NCBI GenBank assembly: GCA_945881915.1
Contig: CAMCVW010000008.1
Span: 43,322 to 107,321, forward strand
Origin: Thermoflexus hugenholtzii JAD2
GTDB taxonomy: Bacteria; Chloroflexota; Chloroflexia; Chloroflexales; Roseiflexaceae
DNA length: 64,000 nucleotides
Direction of reading: 5' to 3'
Made by a program: the position numbers and the translations under genes. The notes under the pieces were generated by a model. It was not told the origin of the DNA, searched no databases, and worked only from the letters and a program-made list of their open reading frames with translations. Position 1 is the stretch's first letter. Each line of letters opens with the position of its first letter. Positions 34,895 through 44,030 of the stretch are shown here, in pieces.

Positions 34895-35821
34895 CTATTG
34901 GTTCCATCCCGTTGCCATGCGGTAGACGTTAGAAGACATGCCTATTTCGTCGGGGGCTACCGAGTTGCGGCTGATGTACGACGCGAGGGTGTTACCGTAG
35001 CCGATGCGCAGCCAATCGGCGTAGAAAGGGTGGTCACTGTCGACATTGACACCGACGGTTAGGTAGAACTTCCAAACGAGTTGTGAACAGTACAGCGCGC
35101 GTTCGGTGTATTTGTCGACGAGGTTGTAGTTGTAGGGAGTCTTGCCGTTAGACCCGAACTTATTGACGAATGCCTCAAGCTTTGTCGAGATAGTGGCTGC
35201 GGCTACTCGGCTGCGTTGGAGGCCGATGTAGAGGTCTCTGGTCCGCCATGTTTGAATGTCTTTGAATTGAACGCCACCAATATTTGACGATTCATAGACG
35301 CTGAGCTTGCCATTCCGAAAACCAAAATAGATTCCACTGTGTTCATAAACGAGGGCCCAGTACTTACACAGCGGGATGATGTCCCATTGTTTGCAGCCGT
35401 CGCGGCCGGTGCGCCGAAGCAGAATGTCGCCTTTCTTGAGCTTCGAATACATACTCATATTCATTTTGCCGGCGAGGTATTTGTCACCAGTGATGTAGGC
35501 GATGACATCTTGGACTGCAGTCGGACGGACGACCAAAGATGGGCCGAACTGACGCTCGCGTAGTCGATCGAATGTGGGTGTGAGGGCGTTGATGTCGGCC
35601 TGGGATTTTGCCGAAAAGAGAGCCATCCCGATTCTTTCGTAGGAGTTTGAGCGCAGGGCTGCTTTTGCCTCTGCTGATGCCTCGCTGCCAGGAGGTTCGC
35701 TGATGAGGGTGGCATCGTCCCCATCGTCGCCGCGGTCGAATTCCGCAGCGGCGACCGGTTGGAACATGGCCAGGGTGAGCGTGCCGAGCAGTACGAGGAT
35801 AAATGTCAGGCGATGCGTCAT
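34895..35821 (-). CDS. YiiX-like permuted papain-fold (NlpC/P60-related) protein, catalytic form
   Basis: 308 residues with signal peptide (LTFILVLLGTLTLAMFQPVAA). Circularly permuted NlpC/P60-like order, with His first and Cys last: GDILLRR, VYEHSGIYFGF (His161), SVYESSNIGGVQFKDIQTW, and RALYCSQLVWKFY (Cys245). Residues 142-152 (GCKQWDIIPLC) likely form a disulfide. Relatives hydrolyse peptidoglycan or amide bonds; the substrate is not established here. The N-terminal ~100 residues are shared only with the paralogue (MALFSAKSQADINAL). Promoter is likely in the 143-base gap after gltB, which also contains the gltB terminator. Confidence 0.85.
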   Translation of the reverse strand: MTHRLTFILVLLGTLTLAMFQPVAAAEFDRGDDGDDATLISEPPGSEASAEAKAALRSNSYERIGMALFSAKSQADINALTPTFDRLRERQFGPSLVVRPTAVQDVIAYITGDKYLAGKMNMSMYSKLKKGDILLRRTGRDGCKQWDIIPLCKYWALVYEHSGIYFGFRNGKLSVYESSNIGGVQFKDIQTWRTRDLYIGLQRSRVAAATISTKLEAFVNKFGSNGKTPYNYNLVDKYTERALYCSQLVWKFYLTVGVNVDSDHPFYADWLRIGYGNTLASYISRNSVAPDEIGMSSNVYRMATGWNQ

Positions 35822-35910
35822 GTGAGTGCTCCTCTCGATCGAATCCAGGAGTAGTCTGACAGACGAGCATTACCAAATCATTACCAAGTTTTTGGGCATA
35901 AGGATGCAAA

Positions 35911-35948
35911 AAAACACAAAAACGGGAGGAAGCATTGCTTCCTCCCGT
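35911..35948 (-). terminator. Intrinsic terminator of gltB
   Basis: On the minus strand a 12-bp perfect stem (35922-35948, loop of three bases) is followed by a U-rich tail encoded by 35911-35922. It lies 17 bases after the gltB stop. Confidence 0.93.
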
Positions 35949-35964
35949 GATGAATCTGCGCGTA

Positions 35965-38900
35965 TTACAGCCCTACGATGACGCGCTCGTTGACAATGGC
36001 TTGGACGCGCGGCAAAACCTGCTCGGCCAATGCACGCGGGCGAACACACCAGAATTGACCACGTTTGGCGGGCCAATTATTGAGGAGTTCGGCTGCGCGG
36101 GGGCTGTTGGTCTCTTTTGCGTGTCGTTTGAGCAGTGCGAGGACGATGCTGTCGTCTTCGTCACGCAGGCGGACTGCCTCGGCCATATCGCCATTGAAGC
36201 GCATCGAGAAGTGACCGTCGGCGTCGTAGACGTAGAGCAATCCGCCGGTCATACCGGCAGCCACATTGCGCCCCGTGTCACCGAGGATGAGTACCACACC
36301 GCCGGTCATGTATTCACACGCATGATCGCCGGTGCCTTCGATGACGGCGACTGCGCCAGAATTGCGCACCCCGAAGCGTTCCCCCGCCCGACCTGCGGCA
36401 TACAACTCACCGCCGGTAGCGCCATAGAGGCAGGTGTTGCCTATGATGGCATTGTCGCTCCAGGAGTAGCGGGCTTCTTTGTTGGGCCGGATGCGAATGG
36501 AGCCGCCCGACATTCCTTTGCCGACGTAGTCATTGGATTCGCCGTCGAGCTGGATGGCGATGCCGCCTGCCAGGAATGCTCCCAAGCTTTGCCCTGCGCT
36601 CCCGCGCAGTTGTAAGGTGACCGTATTGCGTGGCAGACCTGCGCTGCCGTGGTGTTTGGCAATGGCGCCAGACAGTGTCGCAGCGAGTGTCCGATCGGTG
36701 TTTGTGACGGCATAACTCAGGGTGACAGGCGTGCCGTCGCGGAGAGCTGGTTGGGCATCTTTGAGGATGGTGAGGTTGAGTACGCTCGTTTCGACCGTGG
36801 TATTGGGCTCACCCATGGCGCGAATTGCATCGGCAGGACCGGCGACGTACTCGATGAGGCGGGCCAACGAAACGTCGTCATGGTGGCGTTCGATTTGGCT
36901 GAGCAGATCACTGCGGCCGACGATATCGTCGAAGGAATGGGCACCGAGCTCGGCCAATAGTTCGCGGACTTCGTGGGCGACATGCAGAAGGAAGTGGACG
37001 ACCTGCTCGGGCGTGCCGGTGAATTTGGCACGGAGCTCAGGACGTTGTGTTGCGACGCCGACCGGGCAATTGTTGCTGTGGCAGGTTCGGGCCATCACGC
37101 AGCCCTCGGCGACGAGGGCCGCGGTCCCGAACGAGACTTCGTCGGCACCGAGGAGGCCTGCCATGACGACATCGCGGCCAGTCTTGATGCCGCCGTCGAT
37201 GCGTACACGCACACGACCACGCAAGCCGTTGAGGACCAAGGTCTGCTGCGATTCTGCCAGACCGAGCTCCCAGTTGACCCCAGCATGTTTGATTGAAGAG
37301 AGTGGTGCTGCCCCCGTACCACCCGAATGACCTGAGATGTGCACCACCTCGGCGCCACCCTTGGCCACCCCGGCGGCAATGGTGCCGACCCCGGCCTCGG
37401 CCACTAACTTGACCGAAACATCCGCCGTTGGGTTGACCTGTTTGAGGTCATAGATGAGCTGTGACAGGTCTTCGATGCTATAGATGTCGTGGTGCGGTGG
37501 TGGCGAAATGAGCGATATGCCGGGCATGGTGTAGCGTGTACGAGCGATTTCTTCGGTGACTTTGGCGGCTGGAATTTGACCGCCTTCGCCCGGTTTTGCC
37601 CCCTGAGCCATTTTGATTTGGAGTTCTTTGGCCGAGACGAGATAGCCAGGGGTCACCCCGAATCTGCCTGACGCGACCTGTTTAATGGTGCTGTTGCGTT
37701 CGTCGTGGTAGCGCTCCTCGCCCTCGCCGCCTTCGCCACTATTGCTCAGACCACCGATGCGATTCATGGCGATGGCAAGCGTTTCGTGGGCCTCGGCGCT
37801 GGTTGAACCGAGCGACATGGCGGCTGTCGAAAAACGCTTGACGATGGCTTCGATTGGTTCGACCTCGTCGATGGGGACAGGTGCGCCGAGTGGGGTGATA
37901 TTCAGCCAGTCGCGGATTTCGGTTTTGCGTTGATGGACGAGTTCGCGGTACGTTTTGTAAGTCTCGTAATCGCCGCCATTGGCTGCCTTCTGTAAGGCAT
38001 GCACGACAGAAGGTGAAAACGCGTGGAACTCGCCGTCTTTTTTGAATTTGTAATAACCGGGATTGGCCAAGGTCGTGCGCGAAGCGACGAGTGGCAGGCG
38101 ACTGGCGAAGGCTGCATCGTGTTGTTCGAGGACGCGGGCAGCGAGCGCGCGCATGTTGTGTCCGCCGATGCGGCTCGGGACGCCGGGGAAGCACAGTTCA
38201 GTGACATCGTGGCTCAATCCGATGACTTCGAAGGTCTGTGCACCGCAATAGCTGTCGACGGTGGCAATGCCCATTTTGGACATGACCTTGAGGAGGCCTT
38301 TTTCGAGCGCGTGGACGAAGTGGTGTTCGGCTTCTTCGGCGAGTTCTGCGGGTGTTGTTGTGGACGGAGCCACGACCTCGCCATCTGCTACTTTGCTGCC
38401 CTTGACCTCGGAGCGTTCGACGGCGAGTGCGCGGACCGAGGCGAGTGCCAGCCAGGGGTTGACTGCTTCGGCTCCCATGCCGATGAGGCAGGCGAGTTGA
38501 TGTACCTCGCGCATGTCGCCGCTTTCGATGACCATACTCACCTGACGTCGGACACCCGCATCGACGAGGGCACGGTGTACGGCGCCGACGATCAACACAG
38601 AGGGAACCGGTGCCCGGCGGTCATTGCAGGCACGATCACTGATGATGATGATGCGTTTGCCGGTGTGCGCAGCAGTGACCGCGGCCTGACACACGCGTGA
38701 AATAGCGACGGTCAACTCGTAGGGGCCGCTGCTGGCTTTGAAGGTGGCGTCGATGGTGGTGCTGGCGAATGCGGGGTCGGCATGCGTGCGGATGGTCTCG
38801 AGGTGACCATCGCGCAATATTGGTCCCGACAGACGGAGCAAGTGCGCGTGTTGGGCAGTCTCTTCGAGCAGATGGCCGCGAGCGCCGAGCAATGTGGCCA

Positions 38901-40578
38901 TCGACATGACGAGTTCTTCGCGGATAGGATCAATAGGTGGATTGGTGACTTCGGCGAAGCGTTGTTTGATGTAGTTATAGACGGGGCGAGGACGTTCTGC
39001 AAAAATCGACAGCGGAGTATCGTCACCCATCGAGCCGACGGGCTCTGCGCCGTCACGAACCATCGGTCGCAGAACGACCGAGAGTTCTTCGGCGGTGTAG
39101 CCAAATGCCTGCTGGAGTTCGCCGAGCTGGGCGGCTTGGGCTTCTCTGTCGCCATCCACAGCGGCGATATCGCCGGCGCGAGCGGATGAAGCCGGCGCTA
39201 GGACGTGCATCTCTTGGGTGAGCCATTCGGCGTAGGGGCGCCGGTTTGCTAGTGCAGATTTGATGGCGGTGTTTTCTTCGAAAATGCCGCGTTTGAGGTC
39301 TGCTGCAATCATCTGCCCAGGGCCGACTTTGCCTTTACGGATGATGCGTGCTTCGTCGATGGGGACCGTGCCGACTTCGGATCCGCAGATGATGAGTCCA
39401 TCGTCGGTCAGGATAAACCGCGCGGGGCGTAGACCATTGCGATCGAGCGACAAACCGACCGTTTGACCATCACAAAAGACCAATGCAGCAGGACCGTCCC
39501 AGGGTTCTACCAACGCGGAATGATATTGATAGAATGCCCGCCACTGCGGATCCATGTCTTTGATGCGTTCCCATGCTTCGGGGACGAGCATTGCCAAGCC
39601 GTGCCGGATGTCGCGACCACCCATTACGACGAGTTCGAGCACATTATCGAGCATAGCCGAGTCACTGCCATTGCGGTCGATGATTGGCCCGGTGGCGGTG
39701 ACGCGGGCACCGAGGTCGGAACGCACGGGGACGGATTCAGCACCGTTCCAGCCGGCGTTTTGCCAGGCTGATTCGCGTGCCTGCATCCACATGACGTTAC
39801 CGGTCAAGGTGTTTATCTCGCCGTTGTGCGACACCATGCGGAACGGTTGGGCGCGCTCCCAGGTGGGGAAGGTGTTGGTCGAATAGCGCTGATGAAAGAC
39901 GGCAACCGCGGTTTTGTAGAGTGGGTGTCGGAGATCGGGATAGAAATCCGGCAAGTGATTTGCCGTCACGAGTCCTTTGTAGACGATGGTGCGGTGAGAC
40001 AACGAAGGGATGGCAAATCCCGAAAACCCGCGCTGCTGGCCGATTGCTTCCATGTCGCGGCGGAGCAGGTAGAGGCTTCGTTCGTAGCGTTGCGCATCGA
40101 CGACTGCAGTCTGCGGGACGATGAAGCATTGTTCGATGGCGGGGCATGACAATGCAGCGCGATCACCGAGGACGGTGGGGTTGGTTGGCACCGTACGCCA
40201 GTGAATGATATCGAGTTTGAGTTTTTGGGCAGCAGCAGAGAACAAGCTGCGTATCGTCGCGCGCACTGATTCGTCACGAGGCAAAAACACCATACCCACC
40301 GCAATGTGTTGTGTATCGGCAGAGATGCTGTGGCTGGCCAGTTCGTGCGCAATCAATGCAAGTGGCAACTGCGTGAGGACGCCGGCGCCGTCACCGCTTT
40401 TTCCATCTGCTGCGACCGCTCCTCGGTGCTCCATATTTGCCAACGACTGCAACGCCATCGCAAGGACGTCGTGTTGTGGTGTGTTGTTGAGGCGTGCCAC
40501 AAAACCAATACCGCAGGCATCGTGTTCAAATCGTGGATCGTAGAGTCCGCGCGCAGATGGGAGGCGTGATGATGGCAT
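35965..40578 (-). CDS. gltB: Glutamate synthase large (alpha) subunit
   Basis: 1537 residues, standard length. Start ATG 40578 has AAGGAG seven bases upstream; a longer open frame upstream overlaps the promoter and is not used. Glutaminase domain begins after a propeptide with Cys22 (EHDACGIGFVARL) as nucleophile, exposed on cleavage. Central domain, FMN synthase domain (GMSLISPPPHHDIYSIEDL-type region, KLVAEAGVGTIAAGVAKGGA, ISGHSGGTGAAP) and a Cys cluster for 3Fe-4S (CVMARTCHSNNCPVGVATQ) follow. The C-terminal GXGXG helix domain ends it (VIEGTGDHACEYMTGG, AAGMTGG). Makes two glutamate from glutamine and 2-oxoglutarate. The small subunit gltD is not adjacent. Confidence 0.96.
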   Translation of the reverse strand: MPSSRLPSARGLYDPRFEHDACGIGFVARLNNTPQHDVLAMALQSLANMEHRGAVAADGKSGDGAGVLTQLPLALIAHELASHSISADTQHIAVGMVFLPRDESVRATIRSLFSAAAQKLKLDIIHWRTVPTNPTVLGDRAALSCPAIEQCFIVPQTAVVDAQRYERSLYLLRRDMEAIGQQRGFSGFAIPSLSHRTIVYKGLVTANHLPDFYPDLRHPLYKTAVAVFHQRYSTNTFPTWERAQPFRMVSHNGEINTLTGNVMWMQARESAWQNAGWNGAESVPVRSDLGARVTATGPIIDRNGSDSAMLDNVLELVVMGGRDIRHGLAMLVPEAWERIKDMDPQWRAFYQYHSALVEPWDGPAALVFCDGQTVGLSLDRNGLRPARFILTDDGLIICGSEVGTVPIDEARIIRKGKVGPGQMIAADLKRGIFEENTAIKSALANRRPYAEWLTQEMHVLAPASSARAGDIAAVDGDREAQAAQLGELQQAFGYTAEELSVVLRPMVRDGAEPVGSMGDDTPLSIFAERPRPVYNYIKQRFAEVTNPPIDPIREELVMSMATLLGARGHLLEETAQHAHLLRLSGPILRDGHLETIRTHADPAFASTTIDATFKASSGPYELTVAISRVCQAAVTAAHTGKRIIIISDRACNDRRAPVPSVLIVGAVHRALVDAGVRRQVSMVIESGDMREVHQLACLIGMGAEAVNPWLALASVRALAVERSEVKGSKVADGEVVAPSTTTPAELAEEAEHHFVHALEKGLLKVMSKMGIATVDSYCGAQTFEVIGLSHDVTELCFPGVPSRIGGHNMRALAARVLEQHDAAFASRLPLVASRTTLANPGYYKFKKDGEFHAFSPSVVHALQKAANGGDYETYKTYRELVHQRKTEIRDWLNITPLGAPVPIDEVEPIEAIVKRFSTAAMSLGSTSAEAHETLAIAMNRIGGLSNSGEGGEGEERYHDERNSTIKQVASGRFGVTPGYLVSAKELQIKMAQGAKPGEGGQIPAAKVTEEIARTRYTMPGISLISPPPHHDIYSIEDLSQLIYDLKQVNPTADVSVKLVAEAGVGTIAAGVAKGGAEVVHISGHSGGTGAAPLSSIKHAGVNWELGLAESQQTLVLNGLRGRVRVRIDGGIKTGRDVVMAGLLGADEVSFGTAALVAEGCVMARTCHSNNCPVGVATQRPELRAKFTGTPEQVVHFLLHVAHEVRELLAELGAHSFDDIVGRSDLLSQIERHHDDVSLARLIEYVAGPADAIRAMGEPNTTVETSVLNLTILKDAQPALRDGTPVTLSYAVTNTDRTLAATLSGAIAKHHGSAGLPRNTVTLQLRGSAGQSLGAFLAGGIAIQLDGESNDYVGKGMSGGSIRIRPNKEARYSWSDNAIIGNTCLYGATGGELYAAGRAGERFGVRNSGAVAVIEGTGDHACEYMTGGVVLILGDTGRNVAAGMTGGLLYVYDADGHFSMRFNGDMAEAVRLRDEDDSIVLALLKRHAKETNSPRAAELLNNWPAKRGQFWCVRPRALAEQVLPRVQAIVNERVIVGL

Positions 40579-40605
40579 AGTTGCTCCTTCGCAGAACAAA
40601 GGGGT

Positions 40606-40640
40606 AAAAAAACCAGCAAAACACGTCTTCGTGTTGCTGG
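40606..40640 (-). terminator. Intrinsic terminator in the gltB leader (candidate attenuator)
   Basis: On the minus strand, CCAGCAACACG and CGTGTTTTGCTGG pair around an AAGA loop (with a 2-base bulge), followed by seven T. It lies between the gltB promoter (40673-40701) and the gltB start codon (40578), inside the ~87-base leader. It could end read-through from amt or control gltB by attenuation. Confidence 0.75.
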
Positions 40641-40672
40641 TGCATCGTCGCAGGTATGAGGGGAATGGTTCA

Positions 40673-40701
40673 ATAGTACATACATGCACAATCATTGTCA
40701 A
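40673..40701 (-). promoter_or_regulatory. Sigma-70-type promoter of gltB
   Basis: On the minus strand, TTGACA (40696-40701) and TACTAT (40673-40678) are separated by exactly 17 bases. The start of transcription is predicted near 40665. The -35 overlaps a palindrome ACAATCATTGT (40688-40698). Confidence 0.8.
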
Positions 40702-40772
40702 GCAGAGAACAAGGGAATGTAATCTGGCTTTTATGTATCCGTGAAGGGCTGGTTTTCGTCTGTATGGCAGAC

Positions 40773-40835
40773 AAAAAACTTCTTCCCCGTAGGGTCTGCT
40801 TACGCAGAGTTTGGCGCAGAACAGACGCTACGGGG
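40773..40835 (-). terminator. Candidate terminator of amt with bipartite stem
   Basis: On the minus strand, CCCCGTAG/CTACGGGG plus GTCTG/CAGAC form a 13-bp stem with one paired mismatch around a 23-base loop (arms 40785-40798 and 40822-40835). Six T follow seven bases later (40773-40778). The rest of the 330-base gap holds a hairpin next to the amt stop (40863-40886, near-perfect) and a GTCTG/CAGAC hairpin (40758-40772). Confidence 0.6.
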
Positions 40836-40907
40836 GGACGAACGCACGGGGAGTTCGTATCACTGCGTGTTCGTTTCAACACGGCAGAGACCAAAGGGAG
40901 GGAAAAC

Positions 40908-42140
40908 TCAGACGGACCCGTAAGCGGATTCTCCGTGTTGTGAAGCGTCGAGACCTTCGGTTTCTTCGGCTTCGCTGACGCGGATGCCGATGGTCGCGTC
41001 GATGATTTTGAGCAAGACATAGGTCACTCCACCGGCGTAGGTGGCTACCACGAGTACTGCTACGAGCTGTGTCAGTAATTGCTGCGGGTTGCCATACAGC
41101 AGACCATCAGCGCCGGCGGCGTTGACTGCTTTTGTAGCAAATACACCGGTCAACAAGGCACCGACGATACCGCCGACCCCGTGCACGCCAAAGACGTCGA
41201 GAGCATCGTCGACACGACCACGGACAATGTATTCGGTGACCCAGAAGCAGACTGCGCCGGTGCACAAGCCGATGAGCACTGCGGCCATCGGTGTGACAAA
41301 ACCAGCTGCGGGTGTAATCCCTACGAGACCTGCGACGGCACCAGCCGATGCCGCCAGAACACTGGCTTTCCGGTGGCGAATCCAACTGGCCGCCAACCAG
41401 GCCAGCATGCCTGCAGCTGCAGCAATGTGGGTGGTGACAAACGCGCTGGCTGCCAGTCCGTTTGCAGCGAGGGCACTCCCCGCATTGAAGCCAAACCAGC
41501 CGAACCACAAGAGACCAGTGCCCAGCAGCGTCAGTGTGGCATTGTGCGGCTGCATCGAGTCTTTGCCGTAGCCGAGTCGTTTGCCCAGTACGAGTGCGCA
41601 GACCAGGGCGGACACACCCGATGTGATGTGCACAACCGTGCCGCCAGCGAAATCGAGTGCGCCCATGGTGCGGATCCAACCACCCACGCCCCAGACCCAG
41701 TGAGCGACTGGTGCATAGACGAGTGTGGCCCATGCCAGTGCAAAAATCGCAAATGCCCCGAAGCGCTTACGCTCCGCGAAGGCTCCCGAGATCAGCGCTG
41801 GTGTGATGACAGCGAACATCATCTGAAAAATCATGAAGGCGGCATGGGGAATCGTAGGAGCATAGTCGACGTTTGGCTCTACCCCAACCCCTTTTAGCCC
41901 GATCCAGTCGAAGCCCCCAATGAAGCCGCCGATGGTCGGTGCAAACGAGAGTGAATAGCCCCACAGAACCCATTGCACGCTGATAAGTGCCAAGATAAAA
42001 AAGCTGTGCATCAGTGTAGAAAGGACGTTTTTTTGTCGAACCAGACCACCGTAGAAAAAAGCCAAGCCGGGGGTCATCAACATCACCAACGCAGCGGCGA
42101 CGAGGACCCATACCGTATCTGCACCGTTGATTGCATCCAT
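40908..42140 (-). CDS. amt: Ammonium transporter (Amt/MEP family)
   Basis: 410 residues. Start ATG 42140 with a perfect GGAGG five bases before it. Eleven-span Amt topology with family motifs: MTPGLAFFYGGLVRQKNVL (first span and loop), AHWVWGVGGWI, FAGGTVVHITSGVSALVCAL (conserved His of the pore), NATLTLLGTGLLWFGWFGFNAGSA, and DALDVFGVHGVGGIVGALLTG (second pore His). Moves ammonium, or NH3 plus H+, across the cytoplasmic membrane. Normally gated by a PII protein; no glnB/glnK is in the window. Sits between glnA and gltB, all leftward. Confidence 0.95.
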   Translation of the reverse strand: MDAINGADTVWVLVAAALVMLMTPGLAFFYGGLVRQKNVLSTLMHSFFILALISVQWVLWGYSLSFAPTIGGFIGGFDWIGLKGVGVEPNVDYAPTIPHAAFMIFQMMFAVITPALISGAFAERKRFGAFAIFALAWATLVYAPVAHWVWGVGGWIRTMGALDFAGGTVVHITSGVSALVCALVLGKRLGYGKDSMQPHNATLTLLGTGLLWFGWFGFNAGSALAANGLAASAFVTTHIAAAAGMLAWLAASWIRHRKASVLAASAGAVAGLVGITPAAGFVTPMAAVLIGLCTGAVCFWVTEYIVRGRVDDALDVFGVHGVGGIVGALLTGVFATKAVNAAGADGLLYGNPQQLLTQLVAVLVVATYAGGVTYVLLKIIDATIGIRVSEAEETEGLDASQHGESAYGSV

Positions 42141-42330
42141 GGTTGCCTCCATTTTCGTTAAAAAAAGAGAATGCTATCGCGTGGTACCGCGTGTGGTGCG
42201 TCGTTGCAGACAGCGAAACCGAAAAATCGAAAATGACAAATCATCGTTGTGCGGCGTTGCAAAACGTAATTGGTCTTCTTCGAGATATGCATTGAATCAG
42301 TTTGTGGAAGTGTGGGGGTGAGCAGTACAT

Positions 42331-42355
42331 GCTCCGGGGCGGAGTGCCCCGGAGC
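42331..42355 (-). terminator. 10-bp GC-rich hairpin just after glnA
   Basis: Perfect arms GCTCCGGGGC (42331-42340) and GCCCCGGAGC (42346-42355), loop of five, 12 bases after the glnA stop. There is no T-tract on the minus strand, so termination would be less efficient and some read-through into amt is possible. Confidence 0.6.
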
Positions 42356-42366
42356 GGTGAACAGAG

Positions 42367-43791
42367 TTAGGCGTCGTAGTACATGAAGAATTCGTATGGG
42401 TGTGGGCGCAAGGCGATGTTGACGATATCCTTCGTGCGCTTGATGTCGATGAAGGATTCGAGCAAGTCCTTGGTGAACACACCGCCCTTGAGCAAGAACT
42501 CATGGTCTTCTTCGAGGGCAGTCAAGGCTTCACCCAAACTGCCTGGGGTGCTCTTGATGTGGGATTTTTCTTCGGCGGACAACTCGTAGATGTCGACGTT
42601 GAGTGCCTCGGGTGGCTCGATTTTGTTCTGAATCCCGTCGAGACCGGCCATCATCATGGCAGCGAACGCCAGGTATGGGTTGGCGGTTGGGTCGGGGAAG
42701 CGGACTTCGACGCGGCGCGCCTTGGGTGAATCGGAGTAGGTCGGGATGCGGATGGCAGCCGAGCGGTTGCGCACCGAGTAGACCAAGTTGATGGGTGCTT
42801 CGAAGCCTGGGACCAAACGACGGTAGCTGTTGGTGGTTGGGGCACAGATGGCCAACAAGGCTGCTGCATGCTTGAGCACACCACCAATGTACCAGCGGGC
42901 TGTGTCGGACAACAACGCGTATTTGTCCTTGTCGAAGAACAACGGCTTGCCGTTCATCCAGAGGCTCTGGTGGACGTGCATACCCGAACCATTGTCGCCA
43001 AAAATTGGCTTTGGCATGAAGGTAGCCGACAAGCCGTGTTCTTTGGCGGTCGTGCGTACGACGTATTTGTACTTCTGAAGCTGGTCGGCCATCTTGAGCA
43101 GCGTATCGAAGCGCATGTCGATTTCGCACTGACCTGCAGTGGCGACTTCGTGGTGGTGCAATTCGATGTCGATGCCGATGTCGGCCATCTTGAGGATCAT
43201 TTCGGAGCGGATATCCTGCAGGGTGTCGGTCGGTGGGGTTGGGAAGTAGCCTTCCTTGTAACGCACGCGATAGCCCTTGTTGCCGCCTTCTTCTTCTTTG
43301 CCGCTGTTCCAGATGCCTTCGGGGCTGTCGAGGAAGTAGTAGCCGGAGTTCGGCGTCTGGTTAAAACGCACGTCGCTGAACAAAAAGAACTCTGCCTCGG
43401 GACCGAAGTATGCCGTATCGGCAATGCCGGTCGTCTTCAGATATGCTTCGGCCTTTTTGGCGACGTTGCGTGGGTCGCGGGAGTAAGGCTTGCGCTCGAG
43501 GGGATCAATGACGTCGCAGATGAGGACCAAGGTTGGGATTTTGAGATACGGGTCAATGAACGCTGAGCTTGGGTCTGGAATCATCAACATGTCAGACTCG
43601 TGGATAGCCTGGAACCCCTTGATGGAAGAACCGTCGAACCCGAGGCCTTCGATCATCATCTCTTCAGTGAGTCGTGATGCCGGCAGTGAGTAGTGCTGCC
43701 AACCGCCGAACAAATCCGTGAAACGGGTGTCGACGATGAGGATGTTTTTGTCCTTGATGAGTTGAAGAACTCCCTTTGCGTCCAGTGCCAT
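42367..43791 (-). CDS. glnA: Glutamine synthetase type I (beta)
   Basis: 474 residues. ATG 43791 has GAGGAG seven bases upstream. Conserved: [21 protein letters not shown], the metal site [48 protein letters not shown]...[17 protein letters not shown]. It carries the ~25-residue insertion of the GSI-beta group ([15 protein letters not shown] region) and a Tyr in [11 protein letters not shown], the position equivalent to the adenylylated Tyr of enterobacteria, so adenylylation control is possible. Makes glutamine from glutamate, ammonium and ATP. First gene of the leftward nitrogen block; C-ending codon use suggests high expression. Confidence 0.96.
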   Translation of the reverse strand: MALDAKGVLQLIKDKNILIVDTRFTDLFGGWQHYSLPASRLTEEMMIEGLGFDGSSIKGFQAIHESDMLMIPDPSSAFIDPYLKIPTLVLICDVIDPLERKPYSRDPRNVAKKAEAYLKTTGIADTAYFGPEAEFFLFSDVRFNQTPNSGYYFLDSPEGIWNSGKEEEGGNKGYRVRYKEGYFPTPPTDTLQDIRSEMILKMADIGIDIELHHHEVATAGQCEIDMRFDTLLKMADQLQKYKYVVRTTAKEHGLSATFMPKPIFGDNGSGMHVHQSLWMNGKPLFFDKDKYALLSDTARWYIGGVLKHAAALLAICAPTTNSYRRLVPGFEAPINLVYSVRNRSAAIRIPTYSDSPKARRVEVRFPDPTANPYLAFAAMMMAGLDGIQNKIEPPEALNVDIYELSAEEKSHIKSTPGSLGEALTALEEDHEFLLKGGVFTKDLLESFIDIKRTKDIVNIALRPHPYEFFMYYDA

Positions 43792-43947
43792 GTCTGTGCT
43801 CCTCATGCATGTCGTACAGTCCGCGACAATCGCGGTGCTGCCTTCGCCTCAGCAACGACTCATCTTTGAGTAGTTTTTTGAATATGAGAAGTATAGAAGA
43901 ATCCGGGCACTGTCGATAGCGGAAAATGCACGAATCATTTTGTGTCT

Positions 43948-44030
43948 ATTTGTGCAAAATGTCTAAAGAAATGCTATAGTGCGTCGTAAATACTTTTGGC
44001 GTACATTTATATATGACATTTTGCACAAAT
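43948..44030. promoter_or_regulatory. 16-bp perfect inverted repeat upstream of glnA
   Basis: ATTTGTGCAAAATGTC (43948-43963) and its exact reverse complement (44015-44030) are separated by 51 bases of AT-rich DNA. Both lie upstream of a likely glnA promoter (TATACT on the minus strand near 43885-43890). Probably paired binding sites of a regulator, forming a loop; it could also be a hairpin. Confidence 0.65.

Noticed and set aside
40579..40907. Known glutamine riboswitch or T-box upstream of gltB
   Set aside because: I could not recognise a T-box bulge or a glutamine-riboswitch core; only terminator-like stems are visible.
43806..44029. Sigma-54 (-24/-12) promoter for glnA
   Set aside because: No TGGCAC-N5-TTGC with correct spacing on the minus strand; a sigma-70-like -10 fits better.
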